A DNA stretch of 64,000 bases, taken from contig NC_089454.1 in assembly GCF_026210795.1 (NCBI RefSeq), positions 2,480,001-2,544,000 of the forward strand, read 5' to 3'. A model generated the notes under the pieces. The model worked only from the letters and a program-made list of their open reading frames with translations, was not told the DNA's origin and ran no database searches. Every line of letters begins with the position of its first letter. Position 1 is the first letter of the stretch. This stretch comes from Rhizophagus irregularis. Taxonomy: Eukaryota; Glomeromycota; Glomeromycetes; Glomerales; Glomeraceae. Shown in pieces: positions 12,426-24,700 of the stretch. A program made the translations under genes and the position numbers.

Positions 12426-12620
12426 TTAAATAACGTTCATAATTAACGCTTCATAATCTTCATTATCCCATTTAGCTCGATTATTACTTAAACCAGTTTG
12501 TTCAATACCCCATTTAATTAAACAATCCTAAATAATAATTCATCAGACACAATTAAAAGTTTAAGAATATTATCACCTGACTGTTTTGTAAAGTCAATTT
12601 CACCTATGTAAATATATCTT
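12426..12620 (-). pseudogene. BTB/BACK domain protein relic
   Basis: Minus-strand translation gives RYIYIGEIDFTKQSGDNILK followed by LLIVSDELLF, the end of a BTB domain as found in glomeromycotan BTB proteins. After a break of frame comes LIKWGIEQTGLSNNRAKW and NEDYEALIMNVI, then a stop at 12426, matching the BACK-region part of the same proteins. The middle of the BACK domain is missing and the two parts are in different frames. No upstream N-terminal BTB half is visible. It is a decayed, internally deleted gene fragment. Confidence 0.7.
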
Positions 12621-13351
12621 TTAAAAAAAATTAAGAAAAAAATTTATTAATAAATAAATAAATAAATTAATAATATAAATAAAGCATCACAATTAATACC
12701 GATATTATATATAATTTCGCGACGTAACACGTACCGACGTACCGTCGTACCGATACTTTAAGTTATACAACGATTTGGAAATTATTTAATGAACTTTGCG
12801 CCATCTTAATTCCGGTCAGAATTAGATTTTGGCCCACATTATGGACAACTTATTTGATATACCGATATTTTTTCCACAAAACAACAGTGACTGTACATAC
12901 TAAATTGTTAAATTAATTAATCTTTGTCATTAAATTATTTTATTTTTATAAACTAATAAAGTTACTGATAGGTCGATTATTTTGATACTGCTGATATTAA
13001 TGGCGCAGCATGAAGTATACAATCTACGCGAAAATCGGGTTGCTAACTTTTTATCGAAGTTTCGCTATCCGATTAAAACTAATAACTATCTATCTATTAG
13101 ACTTGAAACGACTTACCATCTCTTAGCTTTTTACCTTGGTCACGTGCAAATAGATGTTTAATGTTATAATAAACTCAATAAATCGGCGAAGAAAGATCAT
13201 AATGTTGTTATACTATTCTGCTACCTGTTACTTTGCAGAATAACTCATTTTTAATGTACTACACTTAATACAAAATATTTGAAAAAAAGATTTATTATAT
13301 AAAGATTCATGCAAAAACATTCTCTGTATTCCAAATTACAATTAGTATTGT
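12621..13351. other. Intergenic, no gene seen
   Basis: AT-rich. A short iterated motif GTACCGACGTACCGTCGTACC lies at about 12731-12751. Nothing else supportable. Confidence 0.5.
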
Positions 13352-14683
13352 ATTGTAATATTGTTTATAAATCTCAATTTCGTCACGAGTTTGTACCATG
13401 CTGTATATCACTAAGATCTGTAAAGACAAGTTTGGTCTTTATATTGCAGTGTAGTGTATAAAAAATAGAATAGTTTTACTCGATTCTATAAAGATTATAA
13501 TTTCATAAAAATCTGCAGCAAAAAACTATTTCCGTAAATAAATAACAATATAGGGTTTTCGTTTTGGCTTATTTGAGTCATTTAACCTACAAAACCTACG
13601 AAGAATTTTTTAAGACGTGTGCGATCACGAGATGTGATCGCGCAAAAAAATTGAAACACGGTAAAAATATAATACACAACCTACCAATCTACCGATTTAG
13701 TCAAATTTTTTATCACCCAGAAAATTTATTTACTAAGATTACAATATATCAGCTGAGAGCGGGAAAAAACTATGGACTAGAAATATTTTTATAAAAATCG
13801 AAATATACTAAACTGTAAAATTGTAGTCATATTTAACTGATGGAAAAAAAATATCAATTATTTAGCCATTAACAAAAAAAATAAGTCCGTCAAAATCAGC
13901 ATGATCCTAATATACTGACCAATAATTTATTTTATATTATGTTTATCATGATATGTATTGAATATTATTGGGAATTTTTTGTCCAAATGAATACCGATTG
14001 TTGTATATATAAGCCCCACAATATTCAAATCCCGAACGAATTTAGATAAATGTTGATGAGTCACAATTAGAGATCTAGATTTCCACCGATCTATAGATGA
14101 AAATTCTTTATAATCATGATTATAGATAGATAATGACTATGACTCATTAATAAAAACTGATATTTTACCAATTGATTTTATTGTGAATTGGTTGCTACAG
14201 ATAACAGACAATTCCAGAAAAATTTACCCTATATTTTATTTTTCATTTATCACCAATTGATACAAAACTGGTGGTAAAATACTTCAATCACTACTGGTTT
14301 GATAGTATTATTTACAGTAAATTCCAATAAATAATCCACTATTATATCATTAAGCTAACTCATATTACTAGTTTAGGATAAATAACTATAAATTAATTGA
14401 TGTAATAGATGTGATTCATACATAATCTAGATTTTTTTTTATGAATCATAATAAGTTACTCTATTTTATTATTAGTCACTATGTATTCAAAAGGTTTTTG
14501 AAAATATATATATACCCTTAAACTTTTTCAAAGAAAAATTAAAATTCAAACTTCAAATCAAATTTACTTTTTCAACTTTTCAAGCAACAAAATTTTTAAA
14601 TCAAATTTTTCAAATTTACTTTCAAGTCAAGCAACAAATTTTCTTTAAATTTTAAATTTCTTCTAAAATCTAATAATACAAAA

Positions 14684-15178
14684 ATGTCTTTCCAATTGTG
14701 TCCAAATTTCATTAATACTCCTTTTAATAACATTCCTATTGACAAATGCTTTCCTTCTCATCTCCAAACTGGACCATTTACATTTCAATACTTGCCATTT
14801 TTCATTACTTACTTATACATTCTTTTTGTTTTTTTAATTATATATACAAACCTTCTCAATCATATACTTGTTTTAATCTTTACTTTGACAAAATATATAA
14901 TTCAAATATTCTTTTACCTTTTCCTAAATTTCTCTTTCTCAAATCTTTCTCTTCTCCTCCTATCAAATCTCTCTCTTTTTAAATCCTTCCTTATTTCAAA
15001 ATTTTCATATTATACTTTATCAATTTTTCTTTCATTTCTTGATTTTATTCTTTATTTTCTTGATTTTCTTTATGAGTTTACTCATTTTACAATATTATTT
15101 CTTTTATCTTTACTTTCTTTTTACAAACATAGCATTGAATTAATAGTTAATTTAAAAAATACCCTTAATTCCCAATAG
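14684..15178 (+). CDS. Hypothetical 164-aa hydrophobic protein inside repeat copy B
   Basis: Same frame as the minus-strand frame at 3693-4187, open end to end, starting MSFQLCPNFIN. It differs from copy A at three residues (M5L, an N to H and an N to K), each from a single base change, with no silent change. Several Phe/Leu-rich potential membrane segments. Whether it is translated is unknown; the bias could simply follow from the T-rich strand. Confidence 0.25.
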   Translation: MSFQLCPNFINTPFNNIPIDKCFPSHLQTGPFTFQYLPFFITYLYILFVFLIIYTNLLNHILVLIFTLTKYIIQIFFYLFLNFSFSNLSLLLLSNLSLFKSFLISKFSYYTLSIFLSFLDFILYFLDFLYEFTHFTILFLLSLLSFYKHSIELIVNLKNTLNSQ

Positions 15179-15548
15179 TTTAGACATTATTATTTAATTA
15201 AATAATTTTATATTACGTAGCTAGGTCCATTGCTTACCAAATATAGCATGGAGACGTAATCTTTACCCTTTGGTCAACTTGGGAATACTTGGCCATTCTT
15301 AGATAGATAATTTTTATAAGGGGATCATTTGCATCGCCCATGAAGCATTGCACTGTGCTGATTGGTGTCAGAGAGATCCTTTGTCTTGTAAAAATTTACC
15401 CTTTTTTGATCATTTGACCATTCTTAGATAGATAAATTTTACAAGGGGATCGTTTGCATCGCCCATGAAGCATTGCACTGTGCTGATTGGTGTCAGAGAG
15501 GTCCTTTGTCTTGTAAAATTTACCTTTCTTGATCATTTGATCTATCTC

Positions 15549-15702
15549 ATGTGATTTAATTTTTCACATGTGATACCCTTTATTTTATTCCTTTGTTGAG
15601 TTCTTTCCTTAATAACTTATCAACTCAACAATAATCCATCACCGTTGGTTCCACAATTTCTGTGTCCAAGTTCAATTCTTGGAGGTGATTTTCTTACTAA
15701 TT
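15549..15702 (+). other. Structured repeat end: hairpins plus tRNA-like T-arm
   Basis: Three foldable units in a row: CATGTGA/TCACATG (15549-15570), a 10 bp stem TTGTTGAGTT/AACTCAACAA (15593-15631), and a small tRNA-like fold at 15638-15689. The last has an outer stem ATCACC/GGTGAT and an inner stem-loop CCAAG-TTCAATT-CTTGG with the 5 bp stem and 7 base loop of a T-arm. GTTCAATTC resembles a Pol III B box. The D and anticodon arms are missing (21 bases). It is present in all three copies. Confidence 0.45.
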
Positions 15703-15738
15703 AGTTTATCTTCTTTTTTTTCAGTTTGAATTTTTTGG

Positions 15739-16220
15739 TCATTGAGTCAGGATTGTCATTAGATTTTTATGTTCAACAACTTGCATCTTTTCTATACAAT
15801 GGAGAGCAGATTTAGCTGCTAAATAACTCCAACAATCACATTTGAATTCAATTATTGATCGTGTTTTTACCAATTAAAATATGAAAAAACCTTTGGAATG
15901 GCAGTTGCCTTTTAAAAATTACAAAGGGTATTAATATGGTTAACTACTTTATTTAGTTCCCGTACTTTCACTGCATAGTATGAGCATAGTCTAATTTGGC
16001 TTGATATTTTTCACATTCAGCTTTTTCTTTAACGTCACATTTGGCATGTCATTCAAGGTACTTGGTCTTCTTTTTCTTTGATGTATTCTGGAACTTTTTT
16101 ACTGCTGTAAATGTCTTTCTTCTTTTTGGCAAGCATTTCTGTTCCAGTGATAACGGTGAATGGAGATGACTAAAAAGTTTGCATGGTTCAAGTGTTGGAA
16201 TTACGATTTTTTTTCATATT
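15739..16220 (-). pseudogene. Coding relic next to repeat copy B, product unknown
   Basis: On the minus strand, 15861 to 15739 is an open frame ending NLMTILTQ-stop and containing EFKCDCWSYLAAKSALHCIE. Further frames with coding-like content lie upstream on the same strand: AKCDVKEKAECEKYQAKL at about 15960-16040, and ITGTEMLAKKKKDIYSS at about 16085-16160. They are interrupted by stops and frame changes. The ending NLMTILTQ is also present, in frame with other coding-like sequence, beside repeat copy C (plus strand, 42761-42790). I do not recognise the protein. Confidence 0.35.
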
Positions 16221-16468
16221 AACTCTAAAAAAGGATATACCTAATATAATGGGTTAAATTTTTAAAACATTAAGGAAGAATATCAAAAACTAAATGATGC
16301 GATGCAATAGGGAAGAAAATAATAATGAAAAATAAATTACATAATAAGAAAACAATGTAAACTATATAAAGTTTTGATTTTCTATGATGATAATAAACGC
16401 CTAAAATTTGTTTGTTCAATTTATTATAAATTTGTCTCCAAAAAAAAAGAAACCTAATTAAATTAATT

Positions 16469-16570
16469 TTAAAATTCTTTCTCAGGTACTATTATTTCTA
16501 AACCAATTGATATTGTTGCTTCTGAAGTAATAGAAAAACCTGGTAATCCTACAAATTCATGTTCTAACCG
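16469..16570 (-). pseudogene. C-terminal coding fragment, product unknown
   Basis: An open frame of 33 residues on the minus strand, RLEHEFVGLPGFSITSEA followed by TISIGLEIIVPEKEF and a stop. Its balanced composition is unlike the surrounding Phe/Lys-rich frames, so it probably derives from a real protein. The sequence upstream turns into a poly-A/T run. The family is not recognised. Confidence 0.3.
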
Positions 16571-16750
16571 ATTTTTTTTTTTACAAAACCTAGTTTACAT
16601 GAAAATTGCTAAAGCTCACGGTCAGTGGTGATGGACACCATACCAGCATTATGATGTACTTTTTGCCAGAATTAAAAATCTAATTAAACACTGGCCAGCA
16701 CTACATTATAATTTCACAATACTTAAAATTAAACTTACAGTTTAATTGTA

Positions 16751-16840
16751 TGTTATTGTACGGGCGTGCTTGATAATGGTATGATGTGGCACGGAGTGCC
16801 ACATCAGATCATTATTAAGCATGACGCTCGTACAATAACA
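16751..16840. repeat. 90 bp palindrome
   Basis: Left arm 16751-16792 (TGTTATTGTACGGGCGTGCT...) pairs with right arm 16796-16840 (...AAGCATGACGCTCGTACAAT), with only a few mismatches and a 3-base spacer within TGGCACGGAGTGCCA. A further piece, TATTAAGCATGACGTGC, recurs at about 17424-17440. Probably a tiny foldback element. Confidence 0.7.
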
Positions 16841-16994
16841 ATATTAATATACGGATCAGAATGACCATCATTAAACTTTTTTTATACTTTATTAGTTTAT
16901 TTCTTCTTCTCTTTCTAAATCACCTTTATTGAATCCTTTAGTACATAAATAATGTCAAAAGAAAGAGTAATATATTTTTATGAATATTTGATTG

Positions 16995-17289
16995 CCCTAT
17001 AAAAAAAGAAAATTCGGAATTTGTCCTGAAAAGTATGGAAAATGTCCGGAAAATTTCCGTGCGTCCGGAAAACATTTGGAAACGGTCACGTTTTGGAACA
17101 CTTTCTGGACGCACAAATTCCAGACATTTTCTTGACACTCCAGAATTTGTCCAGAATTTGTCCAGAATCGAGCGTCCAGAAAATGTTCCAAAACATGACC
17201 GTTTCCGAATGTTTTCCGGACGCACGGAAAATTTCCGGACATTTTCCATACTTTTCAGGACAAATTCCGAATTTTCTTTTTTTATAGGG
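16995..17289. mobile_element. 295 bp palindromic foldback element (CCCTATAAAA ends)
   Basis: A near-perfect inverted repeat from CCCTATAAAAAAAGAAAATT to AATTTTCTTTTTTTATAGGG. The arms reach inwards past GTCCGGAAAA and CTGGACGC to about 17111 and 17168, leaving a central portion of some 55 bases. Because of the symmetry, both strands encode nearly the same peptides; these are not genes. Its inner word TCCGGAAAAT is shared with the palindrome at 34417-34806, and its ends with the element at 305-489. Confidence 0.8.
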
Positions 17290-18050
17290 TTGTTATGCTA
17301 ATATTAAAACATTATCTTTTTTATTTTATGCATTTTTAATAATATCTATAATCATATACTGTATTTTATAAACTTCATAATTATAAATTTGCATTTAATA
17401 ATATTGAGCACGTTATAATCGCTATATTAAGCATGACGTGCAGAATATTGGTACAACGTGTACATGATGGTCCTATAGAGCCGTATATTAATGTATATTA
17501 GTCCATTCAAACAATAGAATATTTTTTAATTACCACTTAAATGGGTTCGTGATGTCTACATAAGCCAATGAAAAATGTAAATCAGTATCAGCAGTCTCAG
17601 CGTGAACTAATCCTAACAAAAAATATTTATGACAATTATGAAAAGTTAATCTGATGAATAAACCAGAAATTTATTATTTTCGGATTTTTCTTCTACTTTA
17701 CATACCTTTTCTGATCCTTTAATGCGAAAAATTCGAAATTATGTTCACATTATATTTGTTTATACCATAGCGAGTTGTTATTTGTTAAATAAAGGACGGC
17801 ATATTCGATTTGTAAATGATAAGCGTTATGTATTACATTAATATATAATTAGAACTTAGAATTCCTCAAATTTTACTTCTGTTAATTTTACCATTATGTT
17901 TTTAAAAAATAATGTTCGTTAGGTTTTTAGAATACTGATTATACAGTTTTTTTTTTTTTGTAAAACGCAATATACTTAAGTAAATTCGATTTTATGAATA
18001 TTATAACGAAATCCACGTTAAAATTTTTTTTCGGACGACAAAACATGACT
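17290..18050. other. Intergenic, no gene seen
   Basis: AT-rich, no supported frames. It includes a repeat of part of the 90 bp palindrome near 17424. Confidence 0.5.
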
Positions 18051-18179
18051 ACCCTACTAAAATGTCGAATCGGCCGGCATTAAGAAATTAAGAAATTAAC
18101 TAATGTGACAAATAACAACCCAAGTCATGTGACAAAAAGCAGTCACGTGATTTTTTCGTGACATTTTTGCGAATGGGGT
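18051..18179. mobile_element. Short MITE related to 7551-7738
   Basis: Begins ACCCTACTAAAATGTCG and ends CGTGACATTTTTGCGAATGGGGT. The right end, read inverted, continues with CAAAAATGTCACGAAAAAAT and a CACGTGACTG word, closely matching the left end of the 7551 element. No coding capacity. Confidence 0.6.
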
Positions 18180-18180
18180 A

Positions 18181-18304
18181 TCCTTAATGTACAATGGGGG
18201 TGTACGATATTAACGGCCCGAGTTTAGGAGTTATGCAATTGCACGTGATAGCGTTAACGTTAGTTCGTACTTTAATATCGTACACCCTCACTGTACATTA
18301 AGGA
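18181..18304. mobile_element. 124 bp terminal-inverted-repeat element
   Basis: The left arm TCCTTAATGTACAATGGGGG (18181) is matched by the right arm ending CTGTACATTAAGGA at 18304. About 30 of 32 terminal bases pair, including GTGTACGATATTA. It abuts the MITE at 18051-18179. Confidence 0.75.
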
Positions 18305-18791
18305 ACTCCCTGCGTATGAAGGGAATGAAAATGAATTGGGTGGTCCATTCTTTTTGCAATTATCTGTAAATTATTAAAATTATAAAATTTTTCAAGTAGG
18401 GTATCAAATCTGTTCACCAAGGCATTACGTCAATTTACCAATTCGGCATTACGGCAATTCGGCATGTGTTATTTTATATTTTATATCAGGTCTGGTGTAT
18501 ATATTTCGGCATTATACGATGTATTGTCAAATTACCATGAGTTAATTCACCACCATGAATTAATCAATCGCTCACAATAATCATTATTATGCATAATTAC
18601 AGTGAACTGCTCAAGAAATTGGGGATAAATCTCATTTTTGATAAATAAGTGCAAACAAATTTATATTATTTACGTTACGGAAAGATTTCTTTATTACTAA
18701 AATCCAAAATTTATAATAAATATTTTTTCGTTATACATTTAATACTAACACTTAAGAATCTATATATAAGACAAATTCTGAACCTATTCAG
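18305..18791. other. Intergenic, downstream of helicase gene A
   Basis: AT-rich with CGGCATTA/GGCATTACG words iterated at 18420-18510 (GGCATTACGTCAATT, GGCATTACGGCAATTCGGCA). It contains the 3' flank of gene A. Confidence 0.4.
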
Positions 18792-21700
18792 TTAATTGAT
18801 GACAAACATATTACAATCAGGACAACCAGTAGCTTCATTAAATTCTTCAATTATATACTAAAAGAAAAAAAATTAACATCATAAGTTTAAAAACAAGGCA
18901 AAGTTAAATACTTATATAGTAATCAGAACATATAAATTACTTACCGGATGACCTTTGGAACATTCATACCAATGACCTAATAATGAATTAAAAAAAAAAA
19001 TAATTAATAAAATTAATTTATTTTTAAAGAGCATTAAAATAAGTTATGATAAAATTACCTGATTTATTAAGTTTAAGTCTCGTAATTTGATCAATTCTTT
19101 TCATTTCTGATAATTCTTCAGTTCCTAAAAAACTATCAACACTTGTGCTCGAATTTTCAACGCAATTTATAACTTTATCACAATTTTCCCATAAAATTTC
19201 TAATCTTTTATAAATATCACTCTTAAATGCTCTTCCTTCGATTTCATTATTATCATTGGCTCTATAATTTTTACATACTTCTACGGTTCTTTCCTTAATA
19301 CCCTCACATTTTTTCTTAGTTCTCTTTTGAGTTGCATTATCAATAAGGGTATCATTTTGTTGATATCTTAATTGATACGCAATCATTTTAAGATCAAGTT
19401 CTAATATTTCTACATTAACTAAAAGAAAGTATCTACCGTAATTAGCCAATTCTGCAGCTTCTCTTATTGCATAAAGATGTTGTTGAATAGTTTGTTGTAG
19501 TCTTTGAGCAAAAGTAATCCATATTTCTTCTCTAATATTAAATTCAGATTCGAATGTATGAATTATGAATAAAATTTCACCATATAGAATTTTTTGTACA
19601 TTGATCATTTCGAAAACTGCATCTAAATAAATTTTACGATCTACTTGCGAAGTAAATTGTAAATATTCAGGAGGGGTAGAATTTGAATTTGAATTTGAAT
19701 TTGAGGAGGGACCCCCAATATGAAGATCTGATAATTGTGTAATTAATTGTTCTTCGAGATCTGCGTTATTTGCGTTTCTATAAAAAAAAGAAGAAAAAAC
19801 ATTATTTTTTGAAAAAAAAAACCACAATAAAATTTTTTAGAAATATCGTAATACTTACAAATTAGTTATAGAAGCTTCCAAAGCTTTTTTATGAGGAGGA
19901 AATTTCGTGGCACGAATAATAAATGTTAACTCATCATAACGTTTTAATAATTTTCTAACGTGATTAATCCAAACTTGTTCAGTATTCTCATCAAATCCAT
20001 GATATACTTCAATATTTTCAAAATAATAATAAGGAGTAATTTCAGGTAGTCCTCTATTTTTACATTCTTTAAATGTTACCTCTCCTTTTTGTATTGATTC
20101 AGATTCAAGAATCTCAATTAAATCCTTCTTTAACTGTCTTCTATTTTTTCCCAATTTTTCAAAGACCGAATTAATTTGTTTTCTAATTCCTTCTAATTGG
20201 AAATGATATTTTAATAAGAATTTTTTGTTTTGTGTGTCTAATGTGTGTTTTTTAATTACTCTTCCGTATCTCTTTATATTTTTAATTGGTGAATTACATT
20301 CCGGACACGTTTTTATATCCGTTGATGGAGTTGGAAGTTCTTTAAGTGATATCCATCCTCCTTCATTTGAACCTTCGTAATAATTCTTCATTTCCATCAA
20401 CGCATCCATACTTTTCATGGTAAATACATGACCACAAGAAAGAACAATCATTCTTTCTTGATTCCAATCTATCTCACTAAAAATGATATCGCTAATCGTG
20501 TCTGATACTATAATTTTTTGTTAAAAAAAAATAAAAAAAAAATTTAACAACTTTAATATTAAAAAAAAAAAGAAACAATTTTGTTTATAATAATATTTAT
20601 TAACTCACCTTGATTTTTAACTTTTTCAGGGGCACATACAACACAAAAATCGATTTTTGAAGGGCATACCTCACCACAAACTCCAGCACATTTATGTCCA
20701 CATTTCAATGCTTTACCACATCTTTCATTACAGGGTAATCTAGAACAAGGGATTCCACAACTTAACTCACATCTTCCTTGGTGTCTACATTCCCAAGAAC
20801 ATTTTTCTGCGCATAAAGCACAAGGATCTAGACAATTTCTATTGCATCTTGTATGCTCACATGATATTGAACATCTATTCTTACAAGGTGAACATTCTCC
20901 TTTATGGCAATATTGTCTACATGAATGCCCACAAAATAATAGCTTGTTACATAATACTTTACATTTTCCATGAAATACGCGTTCAATAGGGACGTTTGTA
21001 TCTCCACTTATTTGTGAAGAAAGTTCTTGACATTCATGGCATTCATTTAAACATTCATGATCACATGCTAATTGTTTTCCGCACTTCTCTTTACATTTAA
21101 CATTATCGAATGATGCATTGCACTAAAAAATAAAAAAAAATCGCGTTAAAAGATATTAACAAAAAAACCAAAAAAAAATTTATTACATACATTCATGACT
21201 TTGTTGTGTCCACAAGATGGTAATTTTACTGTAACTACTTCCGTACAAATAAGTCCCATTTGATTTTGCCAACATTCAACGTTACGTTTTATGTGACCAC
21301 AATCTAATATAATATCCCCCATAGGAAATTCACATTTGAGTGTCTCTTTAGTTTGTTCTTTACAGCATTCATCGCGTAATATATGACCACAATTAGGTAA
21401 TATAATATCAATATGATGAGTGCACCTGATACTTTCTTTATTTTCCTCTCGCCAACATTCAGCATCTTTTAATATATGATCACAAGGCAATGTAATATCA
21501 ATTAGATGTTTACATTTAATTTTTTCTTTATTTTTCTCTTGCCAACATCTAGCATTTTTAAATTCATGATCACAAAGCAATACAATATCTCCAACGGAAA
21601 ATTCACACCTTCCACAATCTTCATAACAAAGTTTTGGACACGGATGATTACATCCTGATTGTAATCTTGTGCAACGTTTAAAACATTGGACTCCAACGTG

Positions 21701-24700
21701 TTTAGGATCATCTGAATGACATTTCTGAGTACACGCATGTCCACAAGGAAGTAGCATGTCGCATTGTTCTTTACATCCACCATCAGGACTAACTTGTTCA
21801 AATTGTTCAGGTTCAGTTATAATATGTTTGTAATTAGGATGACGATTGCATACAATTGGCATACCAAAACCAACTTGTGGTGGATCACGCTCACGTAACA
21901 TTTTAATTACAGGTTCCCACATATCTTTAGATCTTGATGCCATTAATTCCGAATTACCGATGAGGTACATTCCTTCCCGAGCACGTGACAATAAAACATT
22001 ACTTCTATTGGTACTTTTGAGAAATCCAATTGTATCATGACCACCGGTTCCGGAGAAATTACGAACCAATGAAACAATAATTATAGTTGCTTCTTCACCT
22101 TGAAAATTATCAACAGTCCTTAAAGTAACTTGTTGATTTAATGATTTTGTTGAAGCTACACTCACACTTTCATCAATTATATTCTTATTATTTTTATCAT
22201 CATTTTCTTCACCATCTCGATCTTCTTCCAATTGAGTAATATTCTCTTCATCTCTTTCATCAACAACAACAACAAATGATTTTGCTAATGCTTCTCTAAT
22301 TTTCATCATTTGTCCTAAATAAGGAGTAAGTACGGCTATATCATCTTGTTTAGTATATCCATTCCTAACGAAATATTTTACCATCTCAACTACCATTTTA
22401 ACTTCATACTTGTTTGCATGAGACTGTATTGCAAAATCGCCACCGGAACCATCTTCTGGATGCCTGTGGTCAATAAAATATACGTTTTGTTGAGCTCCAC
22501 GTATATTCTCGTATCTTGCAGTATTATCCCCATCAACCAAATTTGAATAAAGTGTATTTCTAATTAAATCGGAAACTTCTTTTCTCATACGTCTCTGAGT
22601 TAAGAGTCGAGCTTTCTCGATTTTAACTGCATTATCACCTTTAACTAATCTTTCGAATAATGATTGATCCAATTGATAATTCTTTCCTATTTGTGAATCC
22701 ATACTAAGAGTATAAGTCGCAACATTAGGTCGAAGTTGATTATGATCTCCAATTAATATCAAATGTTGAGTTGATGGAGTTAATGCACTTAGAATATGAG
22801 CTTCCAAAACCTCACCAGCTTCTTCACAAACAATAACTTTAGGATCAACAGATCTAATTAATTCTTGAAATTTAGCTGCACCATTTGTGGTCATACCAAT
22901 AACATCACTCTTTAATAATATTTCACGACGCTCTTCATCATTAATATCATCCAATTCTTTGCGGTTGACATCATACGTTTTTTGTAAACCTGATAGTCTT
23001 TTTTCAACTCTTTTATATATTATTGCACGCCAATGATCATGAAGTCTTATTCTTTCTACTCTTGACATTTTCCAGATTGAATAAATCTTTAATAATTCTT
23101 CTATAGGACGATCTGTTTTTGGTTCTTCATACTTGTCAACCCAATATATCGTATCGTAATCAACGTAATCAACTAGCAAATCATCATTTGAACTCTCTTC
23201 ATCACCACCATTATCGCCTAATACTTCAAAAGTATTATGATATGATCCTTTCGCATTAATTTTCTTAATATTATTTCTTAGTTCTATAAAATCCAATTTT
23301 CTTTTATTAATTACTGCAATATCTTCCCCCTTTACCCATCTTTCAAATGTTGGTAACTTTTTCTTTTTCTTTTTTCGAACAACTTCAAAACCATCAACAG
23401 ATTTTTGAGAACCATTACCCAAAACCCAATTAGGTAACTCATTATAAGTTACATAATTAAATTTATTAAAAAATCTCCTTTCATTAACCTTCAAATGTGC
23501 TTTTATATCATCCCACTTTAAATGTCTTTTAAATATAGTATCTGTCATATCTTTAACTTCTTCTTCAATTGCTCTTAATGATCTTGCTAATTGATGAGAT
23601 GCATCAGAAGAGCTTCTATAAAATTTGTTATCTAAGCTAAGTTCTCTGACCCTATCTGATTTTGACCGAGAACCTAATCTGACTATTTTCGTTATACCTT
23701 CATCAAGTAAATGCTTAAAAAAAATAAGTAAAAAATAAATAAAAAAAAAAGCGAACGTTAAAAATTATTGTTAAAATTTCTTTTTTGAATTTTCAAATAA
23801 TTATAATAATTATAACGAGTGATTAAATTTACCTCCAAGAATTGATCAAGAGCGTGATTTGTAAAACAAATAGTTAAAATAGGACCGATTCCTGTTTTAC
23901 GATTTTCTTTTGCCAATAATACTTTCATTATTTGAATACCGACTACAGTTTTACCAGTACCAGGTGGTCCTAAAAAAACAAATTTTAATTAATTTTTCGT
24001 TCATCATAGTTTTAAATATAATCATATATACCTTCGATTAAAGCAATTTCACGCGTTAAAGCATATATCAACGCCTGTGCTATTAAAAAAAAAAAATCAA
24101 TTAGGTTAGTAAAATTTTGTAATTTTGTTTCTCCCTTAACTCCTTGAACGCCTTATCAACACTTTTAGCTACTACTTAAATATTTACCTTGAGTTTCGTC
24201 CAATCCGTAAGTAACTCCACTGGATGATTTACCGACTTTACTTTTTTCTTCAATAACTTTTACCACTTCATTATGTGAAAATGTTTCAGCAACGCTCAAT
24301 TTCACACTTTGTTCATTTTTAAATAAAACAGACAAATCAAATTGAAACCCTGGCGCTACAGTATATAAAGGATTTCCAACCATAACATCTATGATAGATT
24401 TACTACTACTACCAGTTAAATTATTAATATCTCTTCTCCATCCTCCTTCAACATTTTCATCACCATTATTATTAAAATCGTCAAGATTAGGAGCCAAATA
24501 TTTGTCAAAGGGCATAACATTAGGATCAGTTTCTTTAAGAGTTTTAAGTATATGATAATAAGATTCGAAATAAACGCCAGTTGACTCTACCATAAATCTT
24601 TTTTCTAAAGAATTCCTATTTATTCCTTCAAATCTTGAAATTTCGTTTAATGCAATAGGATAAATTGATGGATCGATAAAAGAAATATCAATATCACAAT

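Larger units (their letters stand above)
13352..15702 (+). mobile_element. 2.35 kb dispersed repeat, copy B (inverted relative to A and C)
   Basis: Reverse-complement copy of the repeat at 3176-5522 and 42824-45248. The roughly 115 bp internal tandem duplication lies at about 15300-15530. The structured end is at 15549-15702. Shared sequence with copy C continues past AATTAG for about 63 more bases (to about 15765), a stretch absent from copy A. This copy keeps two segments missing from A. Similarity to A and C is close to complete by eye. Confidence 0.75.

Noticed and set aside
16938-17301. Four overlapping frames of 81-103 codons on both strands encoding similar MENVRK...-type peptides
   Set aside because: They arise because the DNA is palindromic; both strands read nearly the same sequence. 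No gene-like features.
21502-21801. 99-codon minus-strand frame inside helicase gene A
   Set aside because: An alternative frame of the zinc-finger-coding exon; similar shadow frames occur at the same place in genes B and C.
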